Positions 27,976-38,173 of a stretch of 64,000 nt of DNA are shown piece by piece (the stretch's first letter is position 1; each line of letters starts with the position of its first letter). The notes beneath the pieces are model-generated. The model worked only from the letters and a program-made list of their open reading frames with translations, was not told where the DNA came from and did no database searches. The stretch lies in NCBI RefSeq assembly GCF_026802175.1, contig NZ_CP113797.1, positions 3,325,026-3,389,025 of the forward strand, given 5' to 3'. A program made the position numbers and the translations under genes. This DNA comes from Thermocoleostomius sinensis A174 (lineage in GTDB: Bacteria; Cyanobacteriota; Cyanobacteriia; Elainellales; Elainellaceae).

Positions 27976-28170
27976 ATAACTGTTACAGACGTTACCACTA
28001 CCTGTACAGGAGCATTGTATCAGGGTGAGTTTCGATCGCGAGTACGAGAGATGATTTGATGAGCAAAGTAACAAAGTGAGGTAACAATATTTCTCAACTT
28101 CCTAAACTTCTTAACCGATTCAAACGAAGGTAGCGTACGCTGAAATTAGAGCTTCAGGCAAATTCTGAGT

Positions 28171-28980
28171 ATGAAACAATCCTGGCTCCACTGGCTTCCG
28201 CTGTGGCAACCTCCGAGTTTGGGTAAGAGCGCAATTAAAACTGCCCCCTCGGCTGGGTCTAGGACAACTCCTGATACACTTGTACCGATGTTGACTGGTG
28301 TGGCCTCCGGTGCAGCGATCGTGGCTAGTGGGATCACCATGCAGTTTCAGGCCGGTGAAGAGCGCTTTTGGATTTTGCAAGGCATCGATTTAGAGATTCC
28401 TTGCGGTTCGCTTCAGGTGTTGCTGGGGCCATCGGGTGTAGGCAAAACAACGTTGCTGTCTATCTTGGCAGGCATTTTGACGCCCACCGCTGGCACGGTC
28501 ATCTTGTTGGGACGATCGATCACCGCCTTACCGGAATGTCAACGCTCTTCCTTGCGGCTGCAACAGGTGGGGTTTGTCTTTCAAGAATTTAATTTGATTT
28601 CAGCGCTGACGGTTTTTGAAAATGTGCAACTGGCGCTAACGATGAAAGGCATCCACGGCTCGATCGCTCGTCAACAAGCACGAGAGTTGTTGAACCAGGT
28701 GAATCTCAGTGACAAATTTGATCAATTGCCGCGCCGCTTATCGGGGGGTGAAAAACAGCGAGTGGCGATCGCTCGGGCCTTGGCGGGTAAACCACGCTTA
28801 ATCTTTGCAGATGAACCCACGTCGGCGTTGGATTCCCAAAACGGCTATACGGTTGTGAGCCTGTTCCGACAACTCACACGCAATCATGGCTGCACGGTGC
28901 TGATGGCAACTCACGACCAACGCTTTATTCCCTTGGCCGATCGGGTGTTACAGCTAGAAGATGGGCGAATTGTGCAATAG
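28171..28980 (+). CDS. ABC transporter ATP-binding protein (LolD/MacB/DevA type)
   Basis: Energises an unidentified membrane exporter. Motifs: Walker A GPSGVGKTT (about 90-98), Q-loop VGFVFQEFNLI, signature LSGGEKQRVAIARAL, Walker B LIFADEPTSALD, H-loop MATHDQ. The FQEFNLISALTVFENV and signature regions are typical of the LolD/MacB group, which includes DevA of the heterocyst glycolipid exporter. The first ~50 residues precede the ABC fold and are proline/threonine-rich; a later start (ATG 28288) is possible. No permease or membrane-fusion gene is adjacent, so the partner must lie elsewhere. Confidence 0.87.
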   Translation: MKQSWLHWLPLWQPPSLGKSAIKTAPSAGSRTTPDTLVPMLTGVASGAAIVASGITMQFQAGEERFWILQGIDLEIPCGSLQVLLGPSGVGKTTLLSILAGILTPTAGTVILLGRSITALPECQRSSLRLQQVGFVFQEFNLISALTVFENVQLALTMKGIHGSIARQQARELLNQVNLSDKFDQLPRRLSGGEKQRVAIARALAGKPRLIFADEPTSALDSQNGYTVVSLFRQLTRNHGCTVLMATHDQRFIPLADRVLQLEDGRIVQ

Positions 28981-29071
28981 AGTGAAACACACAGCGACGC
29001 AGGCTCATTGCGACACCAGTTCATTAAATAGCGGTTGATACCAATCTCCATCCGGTTGTACAGAATGCTGA

Positions 29072-29104
29072 CCCCTCCCAACCTTCCCTTGGCAAGGGGA
29101 GGGG
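29072..29104. repeat. Inverted repeat CCCCTCCC...GGGAGGGG
   Basis: Arms CCCCTCCC (29072-29079) and GGGAGGGG (29097-29104), with an inner CCTT/AAGG pairing around CCCTTGGC. Such CCCCTCCC/CTTGG elements are widespread intergenic repeats in cyanobacterial genomes. No T-run, so not a typical terminator. Confidence 0.55.
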
Positions 29105-29211
29105 CCGCCGGCAGTGGGGGGAATGCGATGCCGCATGACCAAGAATGGGGATGAGATGTTCGCATCCATTTAGATAGCGTTGCTGATCGGATGGATGAAT
29201 CACTGTTAGGA

Positions 29212-29226
29212 CGTTTCGCGAAGCGC
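29212..29226. repeat. Imperfect palindrome CGTTTCGCGAAGCGC
   Basis: Second copy of the element at 26437-26452, differing at one central-arm base and at the edge. Located just outside the broken aspartic protease gene. Confidence 0.5.
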
Positions 29227-29276
29227 CATGACAGCCGGAATCAAGGTCAGCAAATCATGCTTGAATTCAGCCATAC

Positions 29277-29709
29277 CTATTTGATGATTGCGACTGGATA
29301 ATCAGGATTGGCTGGATTGGGAATCAGTTGTTGATTCTTGCAATCTACAAGCAAATCTAGCTTTTCTAGAATCACTTGCCCAATTAACACTTCATCTCCC
29401 ACCCACCAGCGCCTCGTCGATCGTTTGTCTCCCTAAACACTCGATCATAATTGCCCCCGCCACCACACCCACTCTTTCTTCTCGACCATTGGCATAGTGA
29501 GCTATTGGTTGTCCTAAAGTCCGAATTCCTAATGCTTCAGCAACTGACTGAGGAATTGTCAACATCACAGCCCCCGTATCGACAAGAGCTTGAGTTTCCA
29601 GTTATCGTAGCAGCTTTGGCGCAAGTAGTTCTCGGCGCACTAGCTCATCATCGACGGTGTTGGTGAGTTTAATCTGTGGATGAACTGCTCCCATCGAATT
29701 CGCTGCCAT
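29277..29709 (-). pseudogene. Broken clan-AA (retropepsin-like) aspartic protease gene
   Basis: Reading the minus strand from ATG 29709: MAANSMGAVHPQIKLTNTVD, then an in-frame TAA after PKLLR, then LETQALVDTGAVMLTIPQSV with the catalytic D-T-G and EALGIRTLGQPIAHYANGRE. After DEALVGG the frame is lost by one base, and the family-typical DEVLIGQVILEKLDLLVDCKNQQLIPNP-type ending is read in another frame to a TAG at 29277-29279. Two independent lesions in an otherwise recognisable gene argue for a true pseudogene, not a sequencing error. A GGGAGAGACAA ribosome-like site remains upstream. Confidence 0.82.
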
Positions 29710-29846
29710 TTGTCTCTCCCTTGACAAGATTTCCCTACTTGACGGATTTCCCCACCCTCTTCATCATTTGTAGCAACTTTGTTGCAAGATAGAATGAATT
29801 CAACGATCGTGCTTACTGGGTTAAGAGGCGAGGAGTATCGCAGCGC

Positions 29847-32342
29847 ATGGGAAAAGTAGTCGGCATTGACTTGGGGACAACCAATTCAGTCGTCGCGGTG
29901 ATGGAAGGCGGCAAACCTGTGGTGATCGCGAACTCCGAAGGGATGCGGACTACTCCGTCTGTCGTGGCGTTTTCTAAGGAGGGCGAACGACTGGTTGGGC
30001 AAATGGCACGACGACAAGCCGTTCTCAATCCGCAAAATACATTTTTTGGTGTTAAACGATACATTGGTCGGCGCTACAACGAAGTCAGTCCAGAGGCGAG
30101 GCGCGTTCCCTATACTATCCGCAAAGACGAATTTGGAGCCATTAAGATTAAGTGCCCACGCTTAGAGCGAGATTTTGCCCCTGAGGAAATTTCGTCGATG
30201 GTGTTGCGCAAACTGGCGGAAGAAGCGACTCGCTATTTGGGTGAACCCGTCACTGGAGCGGTGATCACCGTTCCTGCCTATTTTAATGATTCACAGCGCC
30301 AAGCCACCCGCGATGCCGGGCGCATTGCTGGGCTGGAAGTGCTGCGAATTCTGAATGAGCCGACGGCGGCTTCGCTGGCCTATGGACTCGATCGTCGGGA
30401 TCAACAAACGATCTTGGTGTTTGACCTAGGCGGTGGTACGTTTGACGTGTCGGTGTTGGATGTGGGTGACGGCGTGTTTGAGGTGCGCGCTACCAGTGGT
30501 GATACCCAACTGGGCGGGAATGATTTTGATAAGCGCATTGTCGATTGGCTGGCGGAGCAATTTTTGGAACGAGAGGGTGTAGACTTGCGGCGCGATCGCC
30601 AAGCGCTACAACGACTCATGGAGGCGGCCGAAAAAGCCAAGATTGAACTTTCGGGAATGAATGTCGCCGAGATTAACCTGCCGTTTATTGCAGCCACTGA
30701 GGATGGGCCGCTACATCTAGAAACGCGCTTGAGCCGATCGCAGTTTGAAGGGCTATGTACGGATTTGGTCAGTCGCTTGCGCGGTCCTGTGCGGGAAGCC
30801 CTCCAAGATGCAGGCTTGACAGCCAACGAGATTGACGAAGTGGTGTTGGTGGGCGGTGCCAGCCGAATGCCAATGGTGAAGCAACTGGTGCGGTCTTTGG
30901 TCGATCGCGAACCCAACGAGAATGTGAACCCCGATGAGGTGGTGGCGGTGGGGGCTGCCATTCAAGCGGGCATTCTTACCCAAGAAGTGAAAGACATTTT
31001 GCTGCTGGATGTGGCTCCCCTGTCAGTAGGGCTAGAGACGATCGGCGGGGTGATGAAGAAACTGATTCCGCGCAATACTACGATTCCGGTGCGGCGATCG
31101 GACACGTTTTCTACCTCAGAGAATAATCAAACGATGGTAGAAATTCACGTGGTGCAGGGTGAGCGGGAAATGGCGGCAGATAACAAATCGCTGGGTCGCT
31201 TCAAACTGATGGGCATTCCCCCGGCTCCGCGTGGCATTCCCCAGATCCAAGTGTCCTTTGATGTAGATGCCAACGGCATTTTGCAGGTGACAGCACTGGA
31301 CAAAACCACCGGACGTGAACAAGGCATCACGATTCAGGGCGCATCGACTTTGAGTGAAGCCGAGGTACAGCGCATGATTCAAGAAGCCGAACTGTATGCC
31401 GATGAAGATCGGCAAAAACGCGATCGGATTGAAAAACGCACCAAAGCCGAGGCCCTCACCTTTGAGGCCGAACGACAACTGCGGGAAGTGGCGCTGGACT
31501 TTGGTATGCAGTTTGCTAGCCCCTATCGCCGCAAGATTGAAAACCTGATTCAAGAATTGCGCGATTGCCTTAAGCAACAAGACGATCGCGGGATTGATAT
31601 GGCTCAGGCCGATCTACGGGATGCCCTGTACGAGTTGCAGCAAGAAGTCTATCAAGTCACCAAAGAGGACGAAGACGAGAAAGATTTCTTTGGTTCGATT
31701 CGCCGCACATTGTCGAATTTGGGCGATGACTTGTTTGGCGACGACGACGAGTACTATGACGATCGTCCTTACAGCCGTGACCCTTATGCGCGTGACCCCT
31801 ATGCCCGCGATCTGTACAATCGCGAGTACTCTAGAGATAGTTGGGGGGCTTCCTACGAACGACGCGATGTGCCGCCACGACGCGACTATTACGATCGCAC
31901 TGATTACGATCGCAGTGATTATGATCGTGATCCTTATTCGAGCCGCGAGCCTTACCGAGACTCCTATTCGCGAGCCGACCGTCGCCCCGATCGCGATTCC
32001 GATCGTCGCAGCCCATCAGATTTCGATCGCGATCCTGTTCCGCCCCGGCCACAGCCTCGTCCAAATCCGGAACCTCGTCGCCCCGCTGACGAGTATGACG
32101 ATTACAATGACTACAGCGATCGAGATACCTACAATTCCACGCGCGATCGCAATAGCCGCAATTCGTCCCCTCGGCGCAGTTCAAATTCCTACGATCGCGA
32201 TCTCTATGATCAGGGTGGGTACGATCAACCCAACAATCGTCGAAGTGGCGATCGCAGCCGCAATCTCGATCGGCGTTCCTACGATAACGGCTATAGTAAT
32301 GCTCCCGATGAAGATTGGGGCGATGATGATGAATGGCTGTAG
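29847..32342 (+). CDS. dnaK: Hsp70 chaperone, DnaK3-type with long charged C-terminal tail
   Basis: ATP-dependent chaperone. Canonical signatures: [17 protein letters not shown] at the N-terminus, [19 protein letters not shown], and [17 protein letters not shown]. Substrate domain through about 510, helical lid to about 605. The remaining ~225 residues are a low-complexity tail rich in D, R, Y and S (repeated YDR, DYDR, RDPY), in place of the short EEVD-like end of DnaK2. 831 residues is longer than the ~635 of ordinary DnaK. Long-tailed DnaK next to a dnaJ fits DnaK3, which associates with thylakoid membranes in other cyanobacteria. Followed by dnaJ after 106 nt. Confidence 0.93.
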   Translation: MGKVVGIDLGTTNSVVAVMEGGKPVVIANSEGMRTTPSVVAFSKEGERLVGQMARRQAVLNPQNTFFGVKRYIGRRYNEVSPEARRVPYTIRKDEFGAIKIKCPRLERDFAPEEISSMVLRKLAEEATRYLGEPVTGAVITVPAYFNDSQRQATRDAGRIAGLEVLRILNEPTAASLAYGLDRRDQQTILVFDLGGGTFDVSVLDVGDGVFEVRATSGDTQLGGNDFDKRIVDWLAEQFLEREGVDLRRDRQALQRLMEAAEKAKIELSGMNVAEINLPFIAATEDGPLHLETRLSRSQFEGLCTDLVSRLRGPVREALQDAGLTANEIDEVVLVGGASRMPMVKQLVRSLVDREPNENVNPDEVVAVGAAIQAGILTQEVKDILLLDVAPLSVGLETIGGVMKKLIPRNTTIPVRRSDTFSTSENNQTMVEIHVVQGEREMAADNKSLGRFKLMGIPPAPRGIPQIQVSFDVDANGILQVTALDKTTGREQGITIQGASTLSEAEVQRMIQEAELYADEDRQKRDRIEKRTKAEALTFEAERQLREVALDFGMQFASPYRRKIENLIQELRDCLKQQDDRGIDMAQADLRDALYELQQEVYQVTKEDEDEKDFFGSIRRTLSNLGDDLFGDDDEYYDDRPYSRDPYARDPYARDLYNREYSRDSWGASYERRDVPPRRDYYDRTDYDRSDYDRDPYSSREPYRDSYSRADRRPDRDSDRRSPSDFDRDPVPPRPQPRPNPEPRRPADEYDDYNDYSDRDTYNSTRDRNSRNSSPRRSSNSYDRDLYDQGGYDQPNNRRSGDRSRNLDRRSYDNGYSNAPDEDWGDDDEWL

Positions 32343-32448
32343 CGGGCGGAGATACGCTCAAGGATAAAGGCTAAGATCCTACTTTCTAATCCCCTATCCC
32401 CCCAACTCCCAACTTCCTACCCCCAACTCCTACTCACTGACTTCTTCC

Positions 32449-33426
32449 ATGCAGAACTTTCGTAACTATTACACTATCTTAGGAGTTACTAGAGACGCCA
32501 CGATTGAAGAGATTAAGCAGTCGTACCGCAGGTTGGCACGAAAATATCATCCTGACTTGAATCCGGGCGATCGCGAAGCTGAGGAAAAATTCAAAGACTT
32601 GGGCGAGGCCTATGAAGTGCTGGCGGATGCTGAAAAACGCGCTCAATATGACCAATACAGTCGCTTTTGGAATAAGAGTGGGTTCCAAGAGGTGGCATCA
32701 CGGGTCAAAAATTGGGGCGGGCGCAACGGCAGCCGGGACGATATGGACTATGGTCAATATCGTGACTTCAACTCGTTTGTGGATCAACTGTTGAATCGGC
32801 GTACCGAGAAAGGAAACGGAACTGCCGATCGCGATCCTTACCGACCGGGCACAACCAAAAAATCATATACGGTTCCTCGTGCCAATGCTGCACCGCGATC
32901 GAGTTCTCGTCCGGTGAACCCTCGTCATGCCGAAGCCGAACTCACAGTTCCCTTAGAACGGGCCTATACAGGAGGGCGAGAGCGCATCCGGCTTGAAGAT
33001 GGGCGATCGCTAGAGGTGCAAATGCCCGCTGGAATGCTGACGGGACAAAAAATTCGCTTGAAGGGACAAGGGGTAAATGGGGGCGATCTCTATCTCACAA
33101 TCACCGTCTCTCCCCATGACTTTTTCAGAATTGAGGGAGCCGATTTGTACTGCCAAATTCCCATAACCCCCACCGAAGCAGTATTAGGAGGACCGATCGA
33201 AGTGCCTACATTGGATGGGCAAGTTAAGATGATGATTCCCCCAGGGGTGCGATCGGGGCAGCGGTTGCGGCTGGGGGGGAAAGGCTATCCAATTGAAGGG
33301 GAACGAGGCGACCAAATTGTTGAGGTACAAATTGTGTCTCCCAGAGACCTGACGCCGCCAGAGCGAGAACTGTACGAAAAATTGCGGCAGATGGAAAGCT
33401 TCAATCCTCGTGCTCATTTGCTCTAA
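32449..33426 (+). CDS. dnaJ: DnaJ/CbpA-type co-chaperone (no zinc finger)
   Basis: Stimulates the ATPase of the adjacent DnaK. J-domain [23 protein letters not shown] with the HPD loop in [10 protein letters not shown], then a G/R/N-rich linker (about 75-155) and the C-terminal substrate domains ([50 protein letters not shown]). No CxxCxGxG repeats, so it is a class II (CbpA-like) J-protein, 325 residues. The leader is a C/T-rich tract. Its TAA overlaps the stop of the convergent accB gene (CTAA, 33423-33426). Confidence 0.93.
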   Translation: MQNFRNYYTILGVTRDATIEEIKQSYRRLARKYHPDLNPGDREAEEKFKDLGEAYEVLADAEKRAQYDQYSRFWNKSGFQEVASRVKNWGGRNGSRDDMDYGQYRDFNSFVDQLLNRRTEKGNGTADRDPYRPGTTKKSYTVPRANAAPRSSSRPVNPRHAEAELTVPLERAYTGGRERIRLEDGRSLEVQMPAGMLTGQKIRLKGQGVNGGDLYLTITVSPHDFFRIEGADLYCQIPITPTEAVLGGPIEVPTLDGQVKMMIPPGVRSGQRLRLGGKGYPIEGERGDQIVEVQIVSPRDLTPPERELYEKLRQMESFNPRAHLL

Positions 33427-33917
33427 GCTGGATTCACTCGCATCAACACCTGTCCAAACTCCACTGGTTGGGCATTGTCAACCAAAATTTCTACCACTTC
33501 CCCTGAGACCTCTGCTTCAACTTCATTCATGAGCTTCATGGCTTCTACAATACAAACCACCTGACCCGGTCGAATGCGATCGCCCACATTGACATAGGAC
33601 GGTTCATCCGGGGATGGGGCCCGGTAGAAAGTTCCCACCATGGGCGAAATGATATCCACAAGGCGATCGTTAGCCAGAGAAGCCACGGCTGGCGGCGCAG
33701 ATGAGTTCACAGGACTGGGGGCTGGCATTGGGGCTGGCAAGGTTGAGATTGGCATTCCCTCAGTTCCAAGTGGCATGGATTGAGCACTACCAACATTAGA
33801 TGATGCGCCTTTGCGCACAATTAACTCAAAATCACCGCTTTTTAAGGTAAATTCTGCAACATCGGTTTGATTAATCGCTGCAAGCAACTCACGGAGGGCA
33901 TGAAAGTCTAATTCCAC
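33423..33917 (-). CDS. accB: Biotin carboxyl carrier protein of acetyl-CoA carboxylase
   Basis: Carries biotin between biotin carboxylase and carboxyltransferase in fatty acid synthesis. N-terminal [20 protein letters not shown], a proline/alanine/serine linker (about 55-85) and the biotinyl domain [20 protein letters not shown] ... [15 protein letters not shown]; the lysine in EAMKLMN is biotinylated. 164 residues, full length. It lies 168 nt downstream of efp on the same strand, the usual cyanobacterial efp-accB pair. Confidence 0.96.
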   Translation of the reverse strand: MELDFHALRELLAAINQTDVAEFTLKSGDFELIVRKGASSNVGSAQSMPLGTEGMPISTLPAPMPAPSPVNSSAPPAVASLANDRLVDIISPMVGTFYRAPSPDEPSYVNVGDRIRPGQVVCIVEAMKLMNEVEAEVSGEVVEILVDNAQPVEFGQVLMRVNPA

Positions 33918-34085
33918 AATTGATAGACCTAGTTGTACAACTGAAACGCTTACAAAGAATTTTTATAGCTAAGGCTTGAGGAATGCCGTCAATCCTTGCT
34001 CATTAGTACCTGAAACCTTCAATCTTGACCATTGATTTGACCATTAATTTGACCAGATACCAGATAGAAGTAAACCTGATCGGAT

Positions 34086-34643
34086 TTATTCTCGTCCTAA
34101 GTAACTATCCGTCCGCGTGTCGATTTTAATACGCTCACCGACGGAAATAAACAACGGCACCATTACCTGGGCCCCGGTCTCTACGATCGCAGGTTTGGTT
34201 CCCCCAGTGGCCGTATCGCCCTTCACACCTGGATCGGTTTGTGTCACCTCTAAAACTACAGAATTCGGTAATTCAACGCCCATGACCTGGTTATTCCACC
34301 GAACCACACTCACTTCCATCCCTTCTTTCAGGTATTTGACTTGATCCCCAATTTGATCGGCGCTCAGACGGCCTTCTTCATAGGTTTCCATGTCCATGAA
34401 CACATACTCATCAGCGTCTTTGTAAGTATGCTGCATCGTGCTTTTCTCTAACACGGCTTGCGGCACCGTTTCTCCAGCGCGGAATGTGCGCTCTACCACA
34501 TTGCCAGTTTGGACATTTTTGAGCTTGGTTCGTACAAACGCAGATCCTTTGCCAGGTTTAACGTGTAGAAACTCCACCACGCGCCATACCGATCCATCAA
34601 GCTCAATGCTGACACCGGGTCGAAAATCATTACTGGAAATCAT
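34086..34643 (-). CDS. efp: Translation elongation factor P
   Basis: Binds the ribosome E/P site and relieves stalling at polyproline. 185 residues from ATG 34643, [20 protein letters not shown]; an upstream extension to 34676 is not family-like. The three OB-like domains are intact, the tip loop reads [15 protein letters not shown] with its lysine in the modifiable position, and the C-terminus ends [17 protein letters not shown]. Upstream, the coding-strand leader contains a C/T-rich run (around 34740-34770). Starts the efp-accB unit. Confidence 0.96.
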   Translation of the reverse strand: MISSNDFRPGVSIELDGSVWRVVEFLHVKPGKGSAFVRTKLKNVQTGNVVERTFRAGETVPQAVLEKSTMQHTYKDADEYVFMDMETYEEGRLSADQIGDQVKYLKEGMEVSVVRWNNQVMGVELPNSVVLEVTQTDPGVKGDTATGGTKPAIVETGAQVMVPLFISVGERIKIDTRTDSYLGRE

Positions 34644-34912
34644 GAATTTTGCTGTTATTGGGAGAACAATCGGCAATCCATTTTACCGCTACATCGGGTG
34701 CGGTATCACGATCGTCCAGTATTTTGTTGGGGATTGGGGTTAGGGGTTGGGAGTTGGAGAGAGGAGGGGAAGATGAGGAAGGTGCGTTTGTTGTGGGAAG
34801 ATGATGAATGGGGTTTCTCCACGAATGAACTGCACGAATGAACTGGCTGATGCTGGACGAAGCGGTTTGAGAAATCCAGAGATGATTATTGCTGAGATCT
34901 GCGTGTACCTTC

Positions 34913-36097
34913 ATGACTAGTCTTCTCGCGAACTGTATCAGCGCATTGCACAGAAGCCAATCAACGCCTTGGGGTCTGCCTGCGGTGAGGGTTGAATGGC
35001 TGAAGCTCCGTCTTTTTCGATCAATCGTGCTGACGGGATTGCTCTTGCTCTGCTTCACAGGGTGGAGCGCAATTGGTTGGATTCATCCAGCGATCGCCCT
35101 TCCTCCTGGCAATGCCATTACCGATGGCAAGGCCCTATTGCGCTACTCTCTCCCAATCGACAATAAACCTGTGCGCCAGATTCAGCGGGAACTGGAGGAT
35201 ATGTCGGACATTCTTCGTAGCCGTCGGAGAATTGGTGCTATTAATAACAGCCTCAACGCGGCAAATCGGGTACTGACCATCAAGCGTTCAGACTTGTTGT
35301 CCAGTGTTCCAGAGGCTCGCAAACCCGAAGCTGAGGCATTGATTGCTCAGTTACAGTCAGGGATTGAAGCGTTGCGACCAGCCGTAGATGCCAATGATAA
35401 GGAAGCGGTCTGGCAAGGACGATCGCAACTGCTCGACATCGTGGGAGAACTGGAAAGCTTAATGGTAGACAAGTTCCCCTTTGAGGTGCCGTCCGAATAT
35501 AGCCATCTACCCCAACTGAAAGGACGAGCCACGATCGAAATAAATACCTCTAAAGGGCCCTTAACCGTGGTGGTCGATGGATATAATGCCCCGGTGACAG
35601 CGGGCAACTTTGTAGATTTGGTGCAGCGCGGCTTCTATGACGGGCTGGAATTTACACGAGTGGAAGATTATTATGTGGCGCAAGTGGGCGATCCACCCGG
35701 CAAAGATGACGGTTTTGTTGACCCAGACACGGGGAAATATCGTGCTATTCCCCTAGAAATTATGGTAGAAGGAGACGACAAGCCGACCTATGGTATTACC
35801 CTCGAGGATGCTGGACGCTTTCTAGAACAGCCAGTTTTGCCTTTTTCGGCCTTTGGCACGCTGGGGATGGCGCGTCCTGGAGATGATGTCAATGGTGCGT
35901 CGTCACAGTTTTTCTTTTTCCTATTTGAACCAGAACTGACCCCAGCCGGTTTAAATCTCTTAGACGGACGCTATGCCGTGTTTGGGTATGTCACTGAAAA
36001 CAAAGACGTGCTTGACAAAATTGAGGTGGGTGACAAAATCCTTTCGGCAAAAGTTGTAGATGGACAGGAGAATTTAGTCGAACCGCGATCGACTTAA
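34913..36097 (+). CDS. TLP40/CYP38-type lumenal cyclophilin
   Basis: Peptidyl-prolyl isomerase-like protein of the thylakoid lumen or periplasm, related to plant CYP38/TLP40 that assists photosystem II assembly. Signal peptide LRLFRSIVLTGLLLLCFTGW with a likely AIA-LPP cut. A helical bundle follows (about 55-185, RQIQRELEDMSDILRSRR, PEARKPEAEALIAQLQSG), then the cyclophilin barrel (RATIEINTSKGPLTVVVDGYNAP, AGNFVDLVQRGFYDGL, SSQFFFFLFEPELTPAG, DGRYAVFGYV). Several cyclophilin catalytic residues are changed, as in TLP40. The start is uncertain: TTG 34889, ATG 34913 or GTG 34985; the last would place the signal peptide closest to the N-terminus. Confidence 0.88.
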   Translation: MTSLLANCISALHRSQSTPWGLPAVRVEWLKLRLFRSIVLTGLLLLCFTGWSAIGWIHPAIALPPGNAITDGKALLRYSLPIDNKPVRQIQRELEDMSDILRSRRRIGAINNSLNAANRVLTIKRSDLLSSVPEARKPEAEALIAQLQSGIEALRPAVDANDKEAVWQGRSQLLDIVGELESLMVDKFPFEVPSEYSHLPQLKGRATIEINTSKGPLTVVVDGYNAPVTAGNFVDLVQRGFYDGLEFTRVEDYYVAQVGDPPGKDDGFVDPDTGKYRAIPLEIMVEGDDKPTYGITLEDAGRFLEQPVLPFSAFGTLGMARPGDDVNGASSQFFFFLFEPELTPAGLNLLDGRYAVFGYVTENKDVLDKIEVGDKILSAKVVDGQENLVEPRST

Positions 36098-36136
36098 CCA
36101 TTACAATCGTTGACGTTCATTTCATCCGTAAAGCAG

Positions 36137-36154
36137 GGGCGCATTCGTGCGCCC
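36137..36154. repeat. Hairpin GGGCGCA-TTCG-TGCGCCC
   Basis: Seven-bp perfect stem with a TTCG tetraloop between the cyclophilin gene and thiL. It is followed by TTACCAGTTTTATT, a weak T-rich tail, so it could act as a terminator. AGGGGCGCA...TGCGCCCTT elements also occur as dispersed palindromes in cyanobacteria. Confidence 0.5.
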
Positions 36155-36177
36155 TTACCAGTTTTATTCATGCAACC

Positions 36178-37173
36178 ATGAGCAGTGAACCACAAGTTCG
36201 AGAACTAGGGGAACAAGCGTTACTCAAACGACTATATGCCTTTTGTCCGCCGGAGTTGGTGGGGGATGACGCAGCGTTGTTGCGGGTAGCGGAGGATCAC
36301 TTTCTGGTGGTTACAACAGATTTGCTCGTCGATCGGGTTCATTTTAGCGATCGCACCACCTCGGCAGCAGATGTTGGCTGGCGAGCAACCACGGCTAATC
36401 TATCCGATCTAGCCGCGATGGGAGCAATGCCGCTGGGCATCACGGTGGGACTAGGGCTACCCGGCGAGTTATCAGTTGCTTGGGTAGAGCAGCTTTATCA
36501 AGGTATCGTAGCCTGCTTGCAACCGTTTAAGGCAGCGATCGTTGGTGGCGATGTTTGTCGCTCCTCGGTGACAACCGTATCAATCACTGCATTGGGGCAA
36601 GTTCCTACCAATCGAACCATCACCCGCGACCAAGCGAAACCGGGTGATGTCATTCTAGCAACTGGCGTTCACGGCGCATCCAGAGCCGGACTGGAACTGC
36701 TGCTGCACCCAGAGCAAGGGCAGTCTTTGGAACCACTGGAGCGATCGCGCCTGATTCAAGCCCACCAGCGCCCCTATCCCCGGCTAGATGTCATCAAAAC
36801 TTTGGCGTGTCTTTATCCTGCGTTTCGTATCGCTGGTATGGATACCAGCGACGGCTTAGCTGATGCAGTGTTACAAATTTGCCAATCGAGTCAGGTCGGT
36901 GCCCAATTACAGCGCCGTCAAATTCCCTTGCCGCCTGGCATCACCGACTGGATTACAGAGACCCAAGCGATCGATTGGGCCTTGTATGGTGGCGAAGATT
37001 TTGAACTGGTGCTCTGTTTACCCATGCCGTTAGCAGAAACATTCGTTCAGCAATTTAAAGAAGCAGTTGTAATTGGTGAAATCGTGGAAGAACCGATCGT
37101 CGTTTTGCAGGATTGCTTGGGTCAATACCCTGACGAAATCCTCAGTCTTGACAAAGGATTTCAACATTTTTAG
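36178..37173 (+). CDS. thiL: Thiamine-monophosphate kinase
   Basis: Phosphorylates thiamine monophosphate to thiamine diphosphate, the last step of cofactor synthesis. 331 residues. Family blocks: VGDDAALLRV near the N-terminus, TTDLLVDRVHFSDRTTS, DVGWRATTANLSDLAAMGAMP, AIVGGDVCRS (Mg/ATP site), MDTSDGLADAV and YGGEDFELVL. Start ATG 36178. Standing alone between the cyclophilin and a membrane protein gene. Confidence 0.95.
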   Translation: MSSEPQVRELGEQALLKRLYAFCPPELVGDDAALLRVAEDHFLVVTTDLLVDRVHFSDRTTSAADVGWRATTANLSDLAAMGAMPLGITVGLGLPGELSVAWVEQLYQGIVACLQPFKAAIVGGDVCRSSVTTVSITALGQVPTNRTITRDQAKPGDVILATGVHGASRAGLELLLHPEQGQSLEPLERSRLIQAHQRPYPRLDVIKTLACLYPAFRIAGMDTSDGLADAVLQICQSSQVGAQLQRRQIPLPPGITDWITETQAIDWALYGGEDFELVLCLPMPLAETFVQQFKEAVVIGEIVEEPIVVLQDCLGQYPDEILSLDKGFQHF

Positions 37174-37412
37174 TCAGCAATAGAAGCGGCAGGATTAGTT
37201 TGACATCATAACTTTACGTTGTTATCAACACACAGCAATTTAACAAGGCATCCCTACGTCGGGCGGAAGCTATGTACTGTTCTCCCTCGGTATGGTTGAG
37301 AGTGAGTTTTGCAGACACCGTTTGTGCTGGTGGCTATCTTGTTCAGCTTTGTGTTCAAACAAGTTTTGTCCAATTGATTTTTGTCTAAATTATTCAGAGG
37401 AAACACGCGATT

Positions 37413-38060
37413 ATGGCGTACACCAATAATCCCCAAGAGCGCATTGTCAGTAACGTACCTGTTATGGTTGACTATCACGATCGAGTGCGGTGGGGTCCGA
37501 TTCTAGCGGGACTAGTTGTGGCTATCAGTACTCAGCTTGTATTAAGCGGACTGGGGGCTGCTATTGGTTTAACAGGATTGGCCAATTCGGGCACTCCTCA
37601 AGCAGATGCTGCCGGAACTGGCACGGCTGTCGGGATTTGGTCAATTATCAGTCTATTCATTTCGTTGTTTTTAGGTGGCTGGGTAGCGGCTCGTGTTTGT
37701 GGCCCGATGAATCGATCGACGGCCTTGTTGAATGGTGCCATTCTATGGGCAACCACATTGGCTGTAAGTGCTTGGTTGCTCACAACTGGAGTAGCTGGGG
37801 CATTTGGAGTGGTTGCTTCTAATGCAGGTGAAATTATTAACCAAGCACAAACTGGAGGAATCGCTGTACCGAACCAAGCCCAAGGATTGACGCCTGAGCA
37901 AACACGTCAATTGGCAGACAATGCAGCACGAGCAGGCTGGGCTTTTGCTTTAGGCTCACTGTTAGGACTAGTAGCGACGTTGATTGGTTCCTCTCTGGGA
38001 GCACGGCAACCGCATACTGCTGTGGCACAAGCACCAGCCGATCGCCCCTATGTGCGATAG
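37413..38060 (+). CDS. Conserved membrane protein, unknown
   Basis: 215 residues with four membrane helices: WGPILAGLVVAISTQLVLSGL, WSIISLFISLFLGGWVAARV, ALLNGAILWATTLAVSAWLL and a last one ending AFALGSLLGLVATLIGSSL. The loop between helices 3 and 4 is rich in glutamine. N-terminal YHDRVRWGPILAGL is a common opening of small cyanobacterial stress-related membrane proteins; no function is established. A GAGGAAA ribosome site precedes ATG 37413. Confidence 0.78.
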   Translation: MAYTNNPQERIVSNVPVMVDYHDRVRWGPILAGLVVAISTQLVLSGLGAAIGLTGLANSGTPQADAAGTGTAVGIWSIISLFISLFLGGWVAARVCGPMNRSTALLNGAILWATTLAVSAWLLTTGVAGAFGVVASNAGEIINQAQTGGIAVPNQAQGLTPEQTRQLADNAARAGWAFALGSLLGLVATLIGSSLGARQPHTAVAQAPADRPYVR

Positions 38061-38173
38061 AAACATTTAATTGGGCTATTTAGAGGCTGTAATTGCAAGT
38101 TCAACTGGGAGATGAGTCGCTAAATAGCCGTCACTGTTTGAGAGAATCTATAGCCACCTCAACCATCATTGCA

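Larger units (their letters stand above)
28981..29276. other. Intergenic region with two palindromic repeats
   Basis: No gene seen. Holds an inverted repeat at 29072-29104 and the CGTTTCGCGAAGCGC element at 29212-29226. Confidence 0.55.

Noticed and set aside
31594-32367. 257-codon frame overlapping the end of dnaK, and a 176-codon frame on the opposite strand
   Set aside because: Both are by-products of the repetitive D/R/Y codons in the DnaK tail; their translations are low-complexity I/T/M or R/N/H strings.
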